64,000 nucleotides of DNA from Lachnospiraceae bacterium Zagget2 (GCA_001941045.1 MSHD01000007.1:135626-199625); one strand, 5' to 3'. Shown: positions 49,512 to 59,170, counted from the first letter of the stretch. Made by a program: numbers and translations. Notes: generated by a model from the sequence alone, not told the origin.

Positions 49512-50645
49512 GTGAAAAAATGGACAGTATATATTGTGGTGCTTGCCAGTCTTGTTTTGCTTGCAGGCTGTGGAAAGCAGGAGACCGGCTCTGAGCTTCT
49601 GACTGAGACGCAGGAGACGGTAGAGCTGGCCGAGGAGCCGCTGGAGCCGGTCGTTACGGAGACTTCGGAAGGGATTGCCCTGCACATCTACTGCGGGGAC
49701 GAGCTGGCGGAAAATATTGTGCAGACGACCGCCTATGTGGAGTCGGTGGATGAGGAGACGGTCATGGAAGAGCTTCTCGCGGCGCTGGAGATCGGCGAGG
49801 AGGTAGAGCTTGACAGCATTTCCTTCGGAACGAATCAGGGCGGGGACCGGGTGATCATGCTGGATTTCAATCAGGCCTTTGCCGATTATGTGAAGAAGCT
49901 GAGTTCCGCCGGAGAGAACATTGTGATGGGAAGCGTGACCAACACGTTTCTGGACTGCTATCAGTGCGAGCTTCTGCTGGTGACCGTCGAGGGAAAGGTG
50001 CTGGAGACGAACTATAATGTCTACGAGGAATACCTGGAGTATTATCCTTACGTGGAGTCGGCTTACCGCGTCGTGACAGAGCTTCTGGAGACGGAGGACG
50101 GCGTGTCTATCTCCTGCCCGCAGATCGAGGGCCTGGGGGATGAGCGGATTCAGGAAAAATGGAATGAGATCATGCTGGCGAATGAGCAGATGGCCGTAGA
50201 AGGCTGGGGAGGCGGCGGGACCTATACCGTTACGTATACGCTGAAGACCATGACCACGGATACACTCTCGATCCTGATGGACGGGGTGTTTTCTGACGGC
50301 TCTTACGATGAGCAGACTTTTAAGTATACTTACAATATTGACCCGAATACCGGCGGGAGCATCCGGCTCGCGGATCATGTGGACGTGGAACTCCTCGCGG
50401 AGAATATGTTCGAGGGAAAGGGCTATTATGTGGACGAGGCGCTTGCGCCGTATTTCCTGGAACGGATCCAGAGTATTTACGAGAGTCCTGACAGTCTTGC
50501 GCGGTCGCTGGAGGGCTACGACTATGTGGAGGATGGCAGCGATCCCTACGGCTACTCCTATCTGGAAAATGGGAAAGTGTGGCTCTGCATGGAGGTGCCG
50601 CACTCGATGGGCGACTATATTGAGATCGAACTTGACGCGCAGTGA
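49512..50645 (+). CDS. lipoprotein with GerMN-like and DUF3298-like regions
   Basis: A 377-residue lipoprotein. The signal peptide ends with lipobox LLAGC (Cys20). Residues 55-160 look like a GerMN domain (LHIYCGDELAENI; ELLAALEIG; VIMLDFNQAFADYV), and the C-terminal half resembles DUF3298/DUF4163 domains (GSIRLADHVDVELL, then PYFLERI). Both are found in secreted proteins of spore formers. The start is GTG 49512 preceded by an AGGGAAG ribosome site. It is acidic throughout. Confidence 0.75.
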   Translation: MKKWTVYIVVLASLVLLAGCGKQETGSELLTETQETVELAEEPLEPVVTETSEGIALHIYCGDELAENIVQTTAYVESVDEETVMEELLAALEIGEEVELDSISFGTNQGGDRVIMLDFNQAFADYVKKLSSAGENIVMGSVTNTFLDCYQCELLLVTVEGKVLETNYNVYEEYLEYYPYVESAYRVVTELLETEDGVSISCPQIEGLGDERIQEKWNEIMLANEQMAVEGWGGGGTYTVTYTLKTMTTDTLSILMDGVFSDGSYDEQTFKYTYNIDPNTGGSIRLADHVDVELLAENMFEGKGYYVDEALAPYFLERIQSIYESPDSLARSLEGYDYVEDGSDPYGYSYLENGKVWLCMEVPHSMGDYIEIELDAQ

Positions 50646-50661
50646 ACATCAGTGCTATACT
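50632..50661 (+). promoter_or_regulatory. promoter for the small membrane protein gene
   Basis: TTGACG, 18 bp, TATACT, overlapping the end of the lipoprotein gene. Confidence 0.55.
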
Positions 50662-50694
50662 TTCTTTTAGTTATGGAAAAAGGAGATACAACCG

Positions 50695-50937
50695 ATGAGT
50701 CAGGAAAAGGTAGATCGTTATAAAGAGCAGAAGAGGAACCGCAAGGCTATTGCAGCCAAAAAGAAGAGAAACTCGCTGATCGCACGCTGCTGCGCGGGCG
50801 TTGTCGCGCTGGCCTTCGTCGGCTGGCTTGGTTATTCTGCGGTGGATTCTTATCAGACAAAGCAGAACAGCATTCCGATTGAGGCGGATGTCACGGCGCT
50901 GGACGATTTCCTCAGCGAATATGGCGTGACCGATTGA
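50695..50937 (+). CDS. small single-pass membrane protein of unknown function
   Basis: An 80-residue protein with a highly basic N-terminus (YKEQKRNRKAIAAKKKRN), one membrane helix (CCAGVVALAFVGWLGYSAV) and a short acidic outer segment. AAAAGGAG precedes the start, with its own promoter upstream. I do not recognise the family. It lies convergent to argG. Confidence 0.75.
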   Translation: MSQEKVDRYKEQKRNRKAIAAKKKRNSLIARCCAGVVALAFVGWLGYSAVDSYQTKQNSIPIEADVTALDDFLSEYGVTD

Positions 50938-50950
50938 TGACGAAAAAAAA

Positions 50951-50983
50951 GAGGGCGTTCCCGGACTGACGGGAACGCCCTTT
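50951..50983. terminator. bidirectional terminator between the small protein gene and argG
   Basis: GGGCGTTCCC and GGGAACGCCC with an 8-nt loop. The - strand tail has eight T, so it serves argG best; the + strand tail is TTTC. Confidence 0.85.
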
Positions 50984-50995
50984 CGCTTTGCAGTT

Positions 50996-52228
50996 TTATT
51001 TCGCAGCATCCTGCTCTTTTACAGAGGCGAGCATCTGCGCGCGCACCTTCAGCGGCAGACCGAACAGCGTGATGAAGCCGCTCGCGTCGTGGTGGTCGTA
51101 CTGATCGCCGGTCGTGAAGGAGGCCAGCGACTCGCTGTAGAGGCTGTAGGGGGAGGTGGTGCCCGCCTTGATGATGTTGCCCTTATAGAGGCGGAACTTC
51201 ACTTCGCCGGTCACATACTCCTGCGTGCTGCTCACGAAAGCGCGTACAGCGTCGCACAGAGGCGTGAACCATTTTCCTTCGTATACGATCTGGGCCAGCT
51301 TATTGCCCATATCTTTCTTGGTCTCCATCGTGGCGCGATCGAGCACAAGCTCCTCGAGCTGCGCATGCGCCTCCATCAGGATCGTTCCTCCCGGGGTCTC
51401 GTAGACGCCGCGGGACTTCATGCCGACGACACGGTTCTCAACGATATCGACGATGCCGACGCCGTGCTTTCCACCAAGAGTATTCAGTTCGCGGATGATG
51501 TCGGCGACCTTCATCTTCTTCCCATTGATCGAGGTGGGTACGCCCTTCTCGAAGGTCATCGTCACCAGCTCCGGCTCGTCGGGAGCCTTCTCCGGGGTCA
51601 CGCCGAGCACAAGCATATGATCGTAATTCGGCGCATTGGCCGGATCCTCGAGCTCGAGGCCCTCATGGCTGATGTGCCAGAGATTGCGGTCACGGCTGTA
51701 GCTGTGGCTGTGGTCAAAGGGCAGGTCGATGCCGTGCTGTTTGCAGTACTCGATCTCGTCCTCACGGGACTGCATCTTCCAGACGTCCGTCATTCTCCAG
51801 GGAGCAATGATCTTGATATCGGGAGCCAGCGCCTTGATGCCGAGCTCGAAGCGGATCTGGTCGTTGCCCTTGCCGGTCGCGCCGTGGCAGATCGCGGTCG
51901 CGCCCTCCTTGCGGGCGATCTCCACGAGTCTCTTCGCGATCGCCGGGCGGGCCATCGAGGTGCCGAGCAGATATTTGTTCTCATATACGGCGCCCGCCTG
52001 CACGCAGGGCATGATGTAATTTTCCGCGAAGTCGTCGTTGATATCCTCAATATATAATTTCGTCGCGCCGGAGAGCTTCGCGCGCTCCTCCAGGCCGTCC
52101 AGTTCGTTCCCCTGCCCGCAGTCGATGCAGCAGCAGACAACGTCATAGTCAAAGGTTTCCTTCAGCCACGGGATGATGGCGGTCGTGTCGAGCCCGCCAG
52201 AATAGGCCAGAATTACTTTTTCCTTCAT
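50996..52228 (-). CDS. argG: argininosuccinate synthase
   Basis: A 410-residue enzyme that joins citrulline and aspartate with ATP in the penultimate step of arginine synthesis. Motifs: the N-terminal P-loop LAYSGGLDTTAIIPWL, then CHGATGKGNDQIRFE near residue 115 and the final third with TSPYSLYSESLASF. Start ATG behind AGGAGG. It diverges from the argC operon; argH is not in the window. Confidence 0.97.
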   Translation of the reverse strand: MKEKVILAYSGGLDTTAIIPWLKETFDYDVVCCCIDCGQGNELDGLEERAKLSGATKLYIEDINDDFAENYIMPCVQAGAVYENKYLLGTSMARPAIAKRLVEIARKEGATAICHGATGKGNDQIRFELGIKALAPDIKIIAPWRMTDVWKMQSREDEIEYCKQHGIDLPFDHSHSYSRDRNLWHISHEGLELEDPANAPNYDHMLVLGVTPEKAPDEPELVTMTFEKGVPTSINGKKMKVADIIRELNTLGGKHGVGIVDIVENRVVGMKSRGVYETPGGTILMEAHAQLEELVLDRATMETKKDMGNKLAQIVYEGKWFTPLCDAVRAFVSSTQEYVTGEVKFRLYKGNIIKAGTTSPYSLYSESLASFTTGDQYDHHDASGFITLFGLPLKVRAQMLASVKEQDAAK

Positions 52229-52269
52229 AATGAGATTCCTCCTGAGATTGTATATGTGATGCTTAAAAC

Positions 52270-52298
52270 ACTATACAACAATGAAAAACAGATTGCAA
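52270..52298 (-). promoter_or_regulatory. promoter of argG
   Basis: On the - strand: TTGCAA (52293-52298), 17 bp, TATAGT (52270-52275). Confidence 0.75.
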
Positions 52299-52339
52299 GT
52301 GAAAGATTATACATAAATTTTGGATTTTTATAAAAATAT

Positions 52340-52377
52340 ATTGCATAAATTTAATAATGAATGTATAATTATGCAAT
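52340..52377. promoter_or_regulatory. probable ArgR operator region
   Basis: A perfect 9-bp inverted repeat, ATTGCATAA (52340-52348) and TTATGCAAT (52369-52377), encloses AT-rich sequence with TGAATGTATAATTATGCA-like half sites. These resemble ARG boxes (TGnATA/TATnCA). It lies between the divergent argG and argC promoters. Confidence 0.5.
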
Positions 52378-52397
52378 GCTCCGGCGGGAAATTATAC

Positions 52398-52426
52398 TTT
52401 ACTTTCTATTTTAATTGGTTTATGAT
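52398..52426 (+). promoter_or_regulatory. promoter of the argC operon
   Basis: TTTACT, 17 bp, TATGAT, 43 bp before the GTG start of argC. Confidence 0.7.
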
Positions 52427-52469
52427 AGGAAAGTCCCGGCAAAGGGGCAGGATTGAGAGGTATACAAAA

Positions 52470-53510
52470 GTGATAAAAGCGGGAATTATCGGGGCGACCG
52501 GCTATGCCGGAGCGGAGCTGGTGCGGCTGCTGCTCGGTCACAAGGATGTGGAGATCGCGTGGTACGGCTCCCGGAGCTATGTGGATAAAGCCTATGCGTC
52601 GGTCTACCAGAACATGTTTCAGCTGGTGGATGCGAAATGTCTGGACGACAATATGGAGGCGATGGCGGACGCGGTGGACGTGATCTTCACGGCGACGCCG
52701 CAGGGCTTGTGCGCCTCCCTCGTGAACGAGGATATTTTAAATAAGGTAAAGATCATTGACTTAAGCGCAGATTTCCGGATCAAGGATGTCTCGGTCTATG
52801 AGAAATGGTACGGCACCCGGCACAAGGCTCCGCAGTACATCGGCGAGGCCGTTTACGGTCTTTGCGAGGTCAACCGCGAGGCGGTGAAGAAGGCGCGTCT
52901 GATCGCGAATCCGGGCTGCTATCCGACCTGCAGCTTCCTTTCCGTGTACCCTTGTGTGAAGGAGAGACTGATCGATCCGAATACGCTTATCATCGATGCG
53001 AAGTCCGGCACTTCTGGTGCGGGCCGCGGGGCGAAGGTGGACAATCTCTTCTGTGAGGTTAATGAGAATATCAAAGCTTACGGGGTGGCTTCCCACCGGC
53101 ACACGCCGGAGATCGAGGAGCAGCTCTCCTACGCGGCGGGCGAGCCGGTCGTGATCAGCTTCACGCCGCATCTCGTACCGATGCAGAGAGGCATTCTCGT
53201 GACAGCCTATGCGTCGCTGAAAAAGGACGTTTCCTATGAGGAGGTAAAGGCTGTTTATGATAAATATTATGGAAATGAATTTTTCGTCCGTGTACTGGAT
53301 GAGGGCGTCTGCCCGCAGACCCGCTGGGTGGAGGGCAGCAATTTCGTGGATGTGAATGTTAAGATTGACCCGCGGACAAGGCGCATCATCATGATGGGCG
53401 CGATGGACAATCTGGTCAAGGGCGCGGCCGGCCAGGCGGTGCAGAACATGAATCTGCTCTTCGGTTTCGACGAGGCAGAGGGACTGCGGATGCCGCCGCT
53501 GTTCCCGTAA
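52470..53510 (+). CDS. argC: N-acetyl-gamma-glutamyl-phosphate reductase
   Basis: A 346-residue NADPH-dependent reductase, third step of arginine synthesis. It begins with the Rossmann motif GIIGATGYAGAELVRLL; the catalytic Cys is in ANPGCYPT near residue 147, and the His in SHRHTPEIEE. The GTG at 52470 gives the normal length and the family N-terminus; the longer open frame to 52320 runs through the promoter. First gene of argC-GNAT-argJ-argB-argD. Confidence 0.97.
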   Translation: MIKAGIIGATGYAGAELVRLLLGHKDVEIAWYGSRSYVDKAYASVYQNMFQLVDAKCLDDNMEAMADAVDVIFTATPQGLCASLVNEDILNKVKIIDLSADFRIKDVSVYEKWYGTRHKAPQYIGEAVYGLCEVNREAVKKARLIANPGCYPTCSFLSVYPCVKERLIDPNTLIIDAKSGTSGAGRGAKVDNLFCEVNENIKAYGVASHRHTPEIEEQLSYAAGEPVVISFTPHLVPMQRGILVTAYASLKKDVSYEEVKAVYDKYYGNEFFVRVLDEGVCPQTRWVEGSNFVDVNVKIDPRTRRIIMMGAMDNLVKGAAGQAVQNMNLLFGFDEAEGLRMPPLFP

Positions 53511-53531
53511 AAGAGAGGAAACGATACAATC

Positions 53532-53990
53532 ATGGATATCCGTGTGATGACCATAGACGATTATGACAAACTATACGAGCTCTGGATGACGATTCGCGGC
53601 TTTGGTATCCGCAGCATTGATGATTCCCGCGAGGGTGTGGAGCGCTTCCTCAGAAGGAATCCGACGACGAGCGTTACGGCCTGGGAGGGCGAGCTGCTGA
53701 TCGGCGCGATCCTCTGCGGGCACGACGGCAGGAGGGGCTGCTTTTACCATGTGTGCGTGCGCAAGGGTTATCGGCGCCGCGGCGTCGGAAAAGCCATGGT
53801 TGTTACCTGCATGGAGGCGCTGCGCCGGGAGCAGATCAACAAGGTGTCGCTGATCGCCTTTACGAAAAATGACATCGGAAACGCGTTCTGGAACAAGATC
53901 GGCTGGACGAAGCGGCAGGATCTGAACTATTATGATTTTACGCTGAATGAGGAGAATATTACCGCATTTATCGAGGAGGATGACACATGA
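53532..53990 (+). CDS. GNAT acetyltransferase inside the arginine operon
   Basis: A 152-residue single-domain N-acetyltransferase. Motif A is VCVRKGYRRRGVGKAMV near residues 75-91, and FTKNDIGNAFWNKIGW near 117-132 covers the later conserved segment. It is 21 bp after argC and overlaps argJ by four bases (ATGA), so it is translationally tied to argJ. It could be an extra N-acetylglutamate synthase or a regulator or modifier of the pathway; ArgJ alone should already supply acetylglutamate. Confidence 0.85.
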   Translation: MDIRVMTIDDYDKLYELWMTIRGFGIRSIDDSREGVERFLRRNPTTSVTAWEGELLIGAILCGHDGRRGCFYHVCVRKGYRRRGVGKAMVVTCMEALRREQINKVSLIAFTKNDIGNAFWNKIGWTKRQDLNYYDFTLNEENITAFIEEDDT

Positions 53991-55210
53991 AGATCATTAC
54001 GGGCGGCGTGACCGCCGCGAAGGGCTTCGCGGCCGCGGCTGTGGAGGCTGAAATCAAATACCAGGGCCGGAAGGATATGGCGCTCATCTACAGCGAAGCG
54101 CCCTGCGTGACGGCCGGTACCTTTACGACGAATCTCGTCAAGGCCGCGCCGGTCAAGTGGGATCAGGCGCTTGTATACGGCGGACAGCCCGTGCGCGCCG
54201 TCGTTGTAAATTCCGGCATCGCGAACGCCTGCACCGGAGAGGAGGGCTACGGCTACTGCCGGAAGACTGCCGAAGCCGCTGCGGCAGCGCTGGATATCCC
54301 TGCGGATTCTGTGCTGGTAGCGTCCACGGGCGTGATCGGCATGCAGCTTCCGATCGACCGTATCGCGGCGGGCGTCGTGAAGCTCGCGGATGAAAAGCAG
54401 TTTACGGAAGAGGTCGGACTTGAGGCCGCGCGCGCGATCATGACGACCGACACGAAGCCCAAATATGTCGGTGCGGAGGTCATGATCGGCGGCAAGACCG
54501 TCACGATCGGCGGCATGTGCAAGGGATCCGGTATGATTCATCCTAACATGTGCACGATGCTGAGCTTCCTCACGACCGACGCCGCGATCACGAAGGAGAT
54601 GCTGCAGAAAGCGCTCTCCGACGACGTGCAGGATACTTACAATATGGTCTCCGTGGACGGAGACACCTCGACGAATGATACCCTGCTGCTGCTCGCAAAC
54701 GGCCTGGCCGGAAATCCTGTTATTTCCGCAGAAGGGGCAGACTATGAGACCTTCAAAGAAGCGCTTCACTACGTCAACACTGAGCTCGCGAAAAAAATAG
54801 CCGGCGACGGCGAGGGCGCGACCTGCCTCTTTGAGGCAAAGATCATCGGCGCTGAGTCCCACGCGCAGGCGAAGATCCTCGCCAAATCGATCGTCACCTC
54901 AACGCTGACCAAGGCCGCGATCTACGGCCATGACGCGAACTGGGGCCGCATTCTCTGTGCGATGGGCTACTCCGGGGCACAGTTCGATCCCGGGCGAGTC
55001 GACCTCTGGTTCGAGAGCGCCGCAGGCAAAATCAAGATCATCGAGAATGGCGTCTCGACCGGCTACAGCGAAGAACTCGCCACAAAAATCCTCTCCGAAG
55101 ATTACGTGACCGCCATCGCCGACGTCAAGATGGGCAGCGAGACCGCCCTCGCCTGGGGCTGCGACCTGACCCATGAGTATGTGAATATCAATGCGGACTA
55201 CCGCAGTTAA
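53987..55210 (+). CDS. argJ: bifunctional ornithine acetyltransferase / N-acetylglutamate synthase
   Basis: A 407-residue ArgJ, which recycles the acetyl group from acetylornithine to glutamate and in many Firmicutes also uses acetyl-CoA. Seen are VVVNSGIANACTGEEGY near residue 69, MGMTKGSGMIHP-like MCKGSGMIHPNMCTML near 179, and the self-cleavage site GEGATC near 285, where the Thr becomes the nucleophile of the beta chain. The C-terminus (WGCDLTHEYVNINADYRS) is typical. Its start overlaps the GNAT stop. Confidence 0.97.
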   Translation: MKIITGGVTAAKGFAAAAVEAEIKYQGRKDMALIYSEAPCVTAGTFTTNLVKAAPVKWDQALVYGGQPVRAVVVNSGIANACTGEEGYGYCRKTAEAAAAALDIPADSVLVASTGVIGMQLPIDRIAAGVVKLADEKQFTEEVGLEAARAIMTTDTKPKYVGAEVMIGGKTVTIGGMCKGSGMIHPNMCTMLSFLTTDAAITKEMLQKALSDDVQDTYNMVSVDGDTSTNDTLLLLANGLAGNPVISAEGADYETFKEALHYVNTELAKKIAGDGEGATCLFEAKIIGAESHAQAKILAKSIVTSTLTKAAIYGHDANWGRILCAMGYSGAQFDPGRVDLWFESAAGKIKIIENGVSTGYSEELATKILSEDYVTAIADVKMGSETALAWGCDLTHEYVNINADYRS

Positions 55211-55219
55211 GGAGCTGAC

Positions 55220-56116
55220 ATGAGAGAAGATTATGAGAAATATATGGAGAAGGCGGCCGTCCTGATCGAGGCGCTGCCCTATATTCAGAAGTTTAACCGG
55301 AAAATTATTGTCGTCAAGTACGGCGGCAGCGCCATGATCGACGAAAACCTGAAAAAGAGTGTGATCAGCGACGTGACGCTTCTGAAGCTCGTCGGCTTCA
55401 AGCCGATTATCGTTCACGGCGGCGGCAAGGAGATCAGCAAGTGGGTCGGGAAAGTCGGCATGGAGCTGCGCTTCGTCAATGGCCTGCGTGTGACCGACGA
55501 GGCCACGATGGAGATTGCCGAGATGGTTCTGGGACGCGTGAACAAGAGCCTCGTGACGATGGTGCAGGAGCTCGGCGTCAAAGCCGTCGGCATCAGCGGC
55601 AAGGACGGCGGCCTTCTGAAGGTACACAAGAAATACTCCGACGGACAGGATATCGGCTACGTCGGAGAGATCGATGAGGTGAATCCGAAGATTCTCTACG
55701 ACCTGCTGGAGAAGGATTTCCTGCCGATCGTGTGTCCGATCGGTCTTGATGAGAATTTCGAGACCTACAATATCAACGCCGATGACGCGGCCTGCGCGAT
55801 CGCGCGCTCGGTGAAGGCCAATAAGCTTGCATTCCTGACCGACATCGAGGGCGTGTACCGGGATTTCAATGATAAGGATTCCCTGATTTCCGAGATCTCC
55901 GTCAGCGAGGCGAGAGAGCTGATCAGCGGCGGGACGATTGGCGGCGGCATGCTTCCGAAGCTCGCAAACTGCATCGATGCGATCGAGGCGGGCGTATCCC
56001 GCGTTCACATCATAGACGGGCGTATCCCGCACAGCGTACTGATGGAAGTATTTTCAAACCGGGGCGTCGGTACGGCGATCCTGGGAGACGGAGAGGAGAG
56101 ATTTTATCATGAGTAA
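55220..56116 (+). CDS. argB: acetylglutamate kinase
   Basis: A 298-residue amino acid kinase that phosphorylates N-acetylglutamate. KYGGSAM near residue 34, [10 protein letters not shown] near 67 and [18 protein letters not shown] near 206 are conserved. The N-terminal helix ([20 protein letters not shown]) is the extension found in hexameric, arginine-inhibited enzymes, so feedback inhibition is likely. It starts 9 bp after argJ and overlaps argD by 8 bp. Confidence 0.97.
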   Translation: MREDYEKYMEKAAVLIEALPYIQKFNRKIIVVKYGGSAMIDENLKKSVISDVTLLKLVGFKPIIVHGGGKEISKWVGKVGMELRFVNGLRVTDEATMEIAEMVLGRVNKSLVTMVQELGVKAVGISGKDGGLLKVHKKYSDGQDIGYVGEIDEVNPKILYDLLEKDFLPIVCPIGLDENFETYNINADDAACAIARSVKANKLAFLTDIEGVYRDFNDKDSLISEISVSEARELISGGTIGGGMLPKLANCIDAIEAGVSRVHIIDGRIPHSVLMEVFSNRGVGTAILGDGEERFYHE

Positions 56117-57296
56117 TCCGTATATTGAGCAGGCGGAGGAGGCCATTCTCCATACCTACAACCGTTACCAGATTGTGCTGGACCACGGGGAGGGCGTACA
56201 TCTCTACGATGTAAACGGCAAGGAATATCTGGATTTTGCGGCCGGCATCGCGGTACAGTCGCTCGGCTACAATAATAAGAAATATACGCAGGCCCTGAAG
56301 GATCAGATCGACAAGCTGACCCACATCTCGAATCTGTACTATTCGGTTCCGATGATGGAGGCCGCGCAGAAGGTGAAGAAGGCCAGCGGCATGGAGAAGG
56401 TGTTCTTCACAAACAGCGGCACCGAGGCGATTGAAGGCGCGCTGAAGGTCGCACGGAAATATTCCTATGGAAAATACGGGAAGGATCGCTATGAGATCAT
56501 TGCGATGAATCACTCCTTCCATGGCAGGAGCATGGGCGCGCTCTCCGTGACCGGTAACGCGCACTACCGCGAGCCTTTTGAACCGCTGATCGGCGGTGTG
56601 CGCTTCACGGATTACAACGATCTGGAGAGCGTGAAGGCGCAGGTGACGGACAAGACCTGCGGAATTATTCTCGAGACGCTGCAGGGCGAAGGCGGCATCT
56701 ATCCCGCCACGGAGGAGTTCCTGAAAGGCCTGCGTGCGCTCTGTGATGAGAAGGACCTGATCCTGATTCTTGATGAGATTCAGTGCGGCATGGGTCGAAC
56801 CGGTTACCAGTTTGCCTGGCAGGAGTACGGTGTGGAGCCGGATGTGATGACCTGCGCCAAGGCGCTCGGCTGCGGCGTGCCGGTGGGCGCTTTCGTCGTC
56901 GGAAAGAAAGCAGCGGAGAGTTCGCTCGCTCCCGGAGATCACGGCACGACCTACGGCGGAAATCCCTTTGTCTGCGCTGCGGTGAGCGTGGTGTTCGATC
57001 TTTATGAAGAGGAACATATTCTGGAAAATGTCCGTGAGGTCGGCGCGTATCTCACCGAAAAACTGGATGCGCTCGTACAGAAATATGATTTCTTCGCGGA
57101 GCGCCGCGGTAAGGGGCTGATTCAGGGCATCGAGGTGACGGGCCGCCCGATCGGTGAGATCGTGAGCCGCGCACAGGAGGAAGGCGTGCTTATCATCACG
57201 GCGGGCAGCAATGTGCTGCGATTTGTGCCGCCACTCGTGATCACGAAGGCGGACGTGGACGAGATGGTTACAAAGCTGGAGAAAGCTTTATTGTAA
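56109..57296 (+). CDS. argD: acetylornithine aminotransferase
   Basis: A 395-residue class III PLP-dependent aminotransferase. Family motifs are [16 protein letters not shown] near 42, [18 protein letters not shown] near 100, [12 protein letters not shown] near 222 and the PLP lysine in [15 protein letters not shown] near 250. It converts N-acetylglutamate semialdehyde to N-acetylornithine. Last arginine gene of the operon, before a solute-binding protein 19 bp away. Confidence 0.97.
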   Translation: MSNPYIEQAEEAILHTYNRYQIVLDHGEGVHLYDVNGKEYLDFAAGIAVQSLGYNNKKYTQALKDQIDKLTHISNLYYSVPMMEAAQKVKKASGMEKVFFTNSGTEAIEGALKVARKYSYGKYGKDRYEIIAMNHSFHGRSMGALSVTGNAHYREPFEPLIGGVRFTDYNDLESVKAQVTDKTCGIILETLQGEGGIYPATEEFLKGLRALCDEKDLILILDEIQCGMGRTGYQFAWQEYGVEPDVMTCAKALGCGVPVGAFVVGKKAAESSLAPGDHGTTYGGNPFVCAAVSVVFDLYEEEHILENVREVGAYLTEKLDALVQKYDFFAERRGKGLIQGIEVTGRPIGEIVSRAQEEGVLIITAGSNVLRFVPPLVITKADVDEMVTKLEKALL

Positions 57297-57315
57297 AATA
57301 TAGAAAGGATATCGC

Positions 57316-58629
57316 ATGAAAATACCATGGAAAAAGCCGCTCATTGCACTGCTTGCGCTGATGTTTCTGGCGCAGTGCATCCACTCCGCCCTGGAAAACA
57401 GGCCGGTGGAACCGGAGCTTGTGGAAGAGCAGCCGATTCTGGTCTGGTATACCGATCCGGAGCTCCAGGAATATATGGAGACGACGGCGGCTGAGGCAGC
57501 GGAAGCCTATGGCATCGAAGTGAATACCGGGCTCGTGTCGGAGGTGGATTACATCGAGACCATCGGTGAGCGCTCCATGGTAGAGGAGATGACCGGGCCG
57601 GATCTCTATGTCGCGTCCAGTTCTCAGCTTGAAAAGGCCTATCTGGCGGGACTGGCGTCCCGGCTGGATGATGACGGCATTGCGGAGGAATATTCGGAGA
57701 AAGCAGCCCATGCCGTGACTTATGACGGCGAGACGGTGGCGCTGCCCTTCTACATTGAGACCTGCTTTCTCCTGTATAATCGTTACTACACGGAGGAGGC
57801 GCCGGCTACGATCGATGACATCCTGACCTATGCGGAAGCCTTTGAGTCAGACGATGTGACCTCTCTGGTGGAAAACATTTTTGCATGGAACGTAGCCGAT
57901 GTAATTGACAATTATATGTTTCTCGGCGCCTATACCGAACTGGGCGGCGAGGACGGCGACGATAAGGAGCAGGTGTCGCTTGATCTGGAAAAGATTGAAG
58001 AGTGCCTGAGTTATTATCAGAGCCTGAACGAATATTTCGCAATTGACGCGGACACGGTCACCTCCGATGATGTGATTCAGGATTTCATCGACGGCAGGAC
58101 CGTCTTTGTGATTGCCAATGTCGCCATGCTTGCACAGCTCGATCAGGCGGTGGAGGCCGGAGAGCTGCCGGAATATCCGACAGAGCGGACGGTGACGGAT
58201 GAGAATGGGGAGGAGACGACGGAGGAATTCTCCTATGAGCCTTTCTACGCGGCAGCCGCGCTGCCGGATCTGAGTTCAGAGCTTGCGTCACGGGGTCTGT
58301 CCGTGACGAACTCGATCGTGGTAAATCCATATTCGGCGAATACGGAGATGGCGGAGGCTGTTGCCCGCTATTTCACGGAGGACAAGGCGGACGAGCTTTA
58401 CAGTATGGTTGGAAAGCTTCCGGCATATCGAAACCTCGCGGAAGATCCGACGCCCGCCTGGGAGGCAGTCTGCACGGCCTACGATGCGGCGGCGGAGACG
58501 CCGAAGATCATCGAGCTCTCCGATATGTGGCTGAATCTGGAGGCCACGCTGGCCGATATCTGGCGCGGCGAGGATGCGGGAGACGAGATCGCGGAATTCG
58601 CCGGACTGCTGGAGAGCCGGCTGGACTGA
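57316..58629 (+). CDS. extracellular solute-binding protein, orphan
   Basis: A 437-residue protein of the family 1 (maltose-type) solute-binding fold. It has an N-terminal hydrophobic segment (LIALLALMFLAQCIHSAL) that acts as a signal or membrane anchor; a Cys lies in it but the surrounding sequence is a poor lipobox. PILVWYTDPELQEYMETTA, LPFYIETCFLLYNRYY and VFVIANVAMLAQL resemble the core of sugar-binding proteins. No permease or ATPase gene is adjacent; it follows argD by 19 bp and may be read through from the arginine operon. Ligand unknown. Confidence 0.78.
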   Translation: MKIPWKKPLIALLALMFLAQCIHSALENRPVEPELVEEQPILVWYTDPELQEYMETTAAEAAEAYGIEVNTGLVSEVDYIETIGERSMVEEMTGPDLYVASSSQLEKAYLAGLASRLDDDGIAEEYSEKAAHAVTYDGETVALPFYIETCFLLYNRYYTEEAPATIDDILTYAEAFESDDVTSLVENIFAWNVADVIDNYMFLGAYTELGGEDGDDKEQVSLDLEKIEECLSYYQSLNEYFAIDADTVTSDDVIQDFIDGRTVFVIANVAMLAQLDQAVEAGELPEYPTERTVTDENGEETTEEFSYEPFYAAAALPDLSSELASRGLSVTNSIVVNPYSANTEMAEAVARYFTEDKADELYSMVGKLPAYRNLAEDPTPAWEAVCTAYDAAAETPKIIELSDMWLNLEATLADIWRGEDAGDEIAEFAGLLESRLD

Positions 58630-58694
58630 GGACATGGAAAAAGCATAGAATCCGGCCATATGGGAATACTTTCAGGAAAGAAGGAGGTTTCCCT

Positions 58695-59129
58695 ATGGTC
58701 GGAATTTTTATTGCCCTGATATCCGGCGCACTCATGAGTATTCAGGGCGTTTTCAACACCGAGGTGACGGAACAGAGCAGCGTCTGGGTTTCCGCCTCGT
58801 GGGTGCAGTTTTCGGCGCTGCTGACCTGTCTGGCGATCTGGGCGGCTTTCGACCGCGAGGGTCTGATGCATGTTGTGCGGGTTACACCGAAGTACATGCT
58901 GCTCGGCGGCGTGTTCGGCGCGTTTATCACCTATACGGTTATTCAGGGCATGTCTGCTCTCGGCCCGGCGCGCGCGACGATGCTGATCGTCATCGCGCAG
59001 CTTGCGGTCTCGTGGGCTATTGAACTCCTGGGTCTCTTTGGTGTGGACAAAGCAGAGTTTTCGATTCGGAAGCTGCTCGGCCTTGTGGTAGCCGTGGCAG
59101 GAGTCGTAGTGTTTGAGTGGGAAAAATAA
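58695..59129 (+). CDS. DMT-superfamily transporter (DUF606/YdcZ type)
   Basis: A 144-residue membrane protein with five hydrophobic helices, starting GIFIALISGALMSIQGVFN. This corresponds to the half-size DUF606 (PF04657) transporters. They may work as dimers; substrates are unknown. ATG 58695 follows AAGGAGG; the open frame from 58527 overlaps the binding-protein gene and is rejected. Confidence 0.87.
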   Translation: MVGIFIALISGALMSIQGVFNTEVTEQSSVWVSASWVQFSALLTCLAIWAAFDREGLMHVVRVTPKYMLLGGVFGAFITYTVIQGMSALGPARATMLIVIAQLAVSWAIELLGLFGVDKAEFSIRKLLGLVVAVAGVVVFEWEK

Positions 59130-59141
59130 AAAAAGATTCCC

Positions 59142-59170
59142 TTGTCTTTTCTGTTCGGGTCAGTTACAAT
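59142..59170 (+). promoter_or_regulatory. promoter for the ComEA-like gene
   Basis: TTGTCT, 17 bp, TACAAT, 43 bp before the GTG start. Confidence 0.6.
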
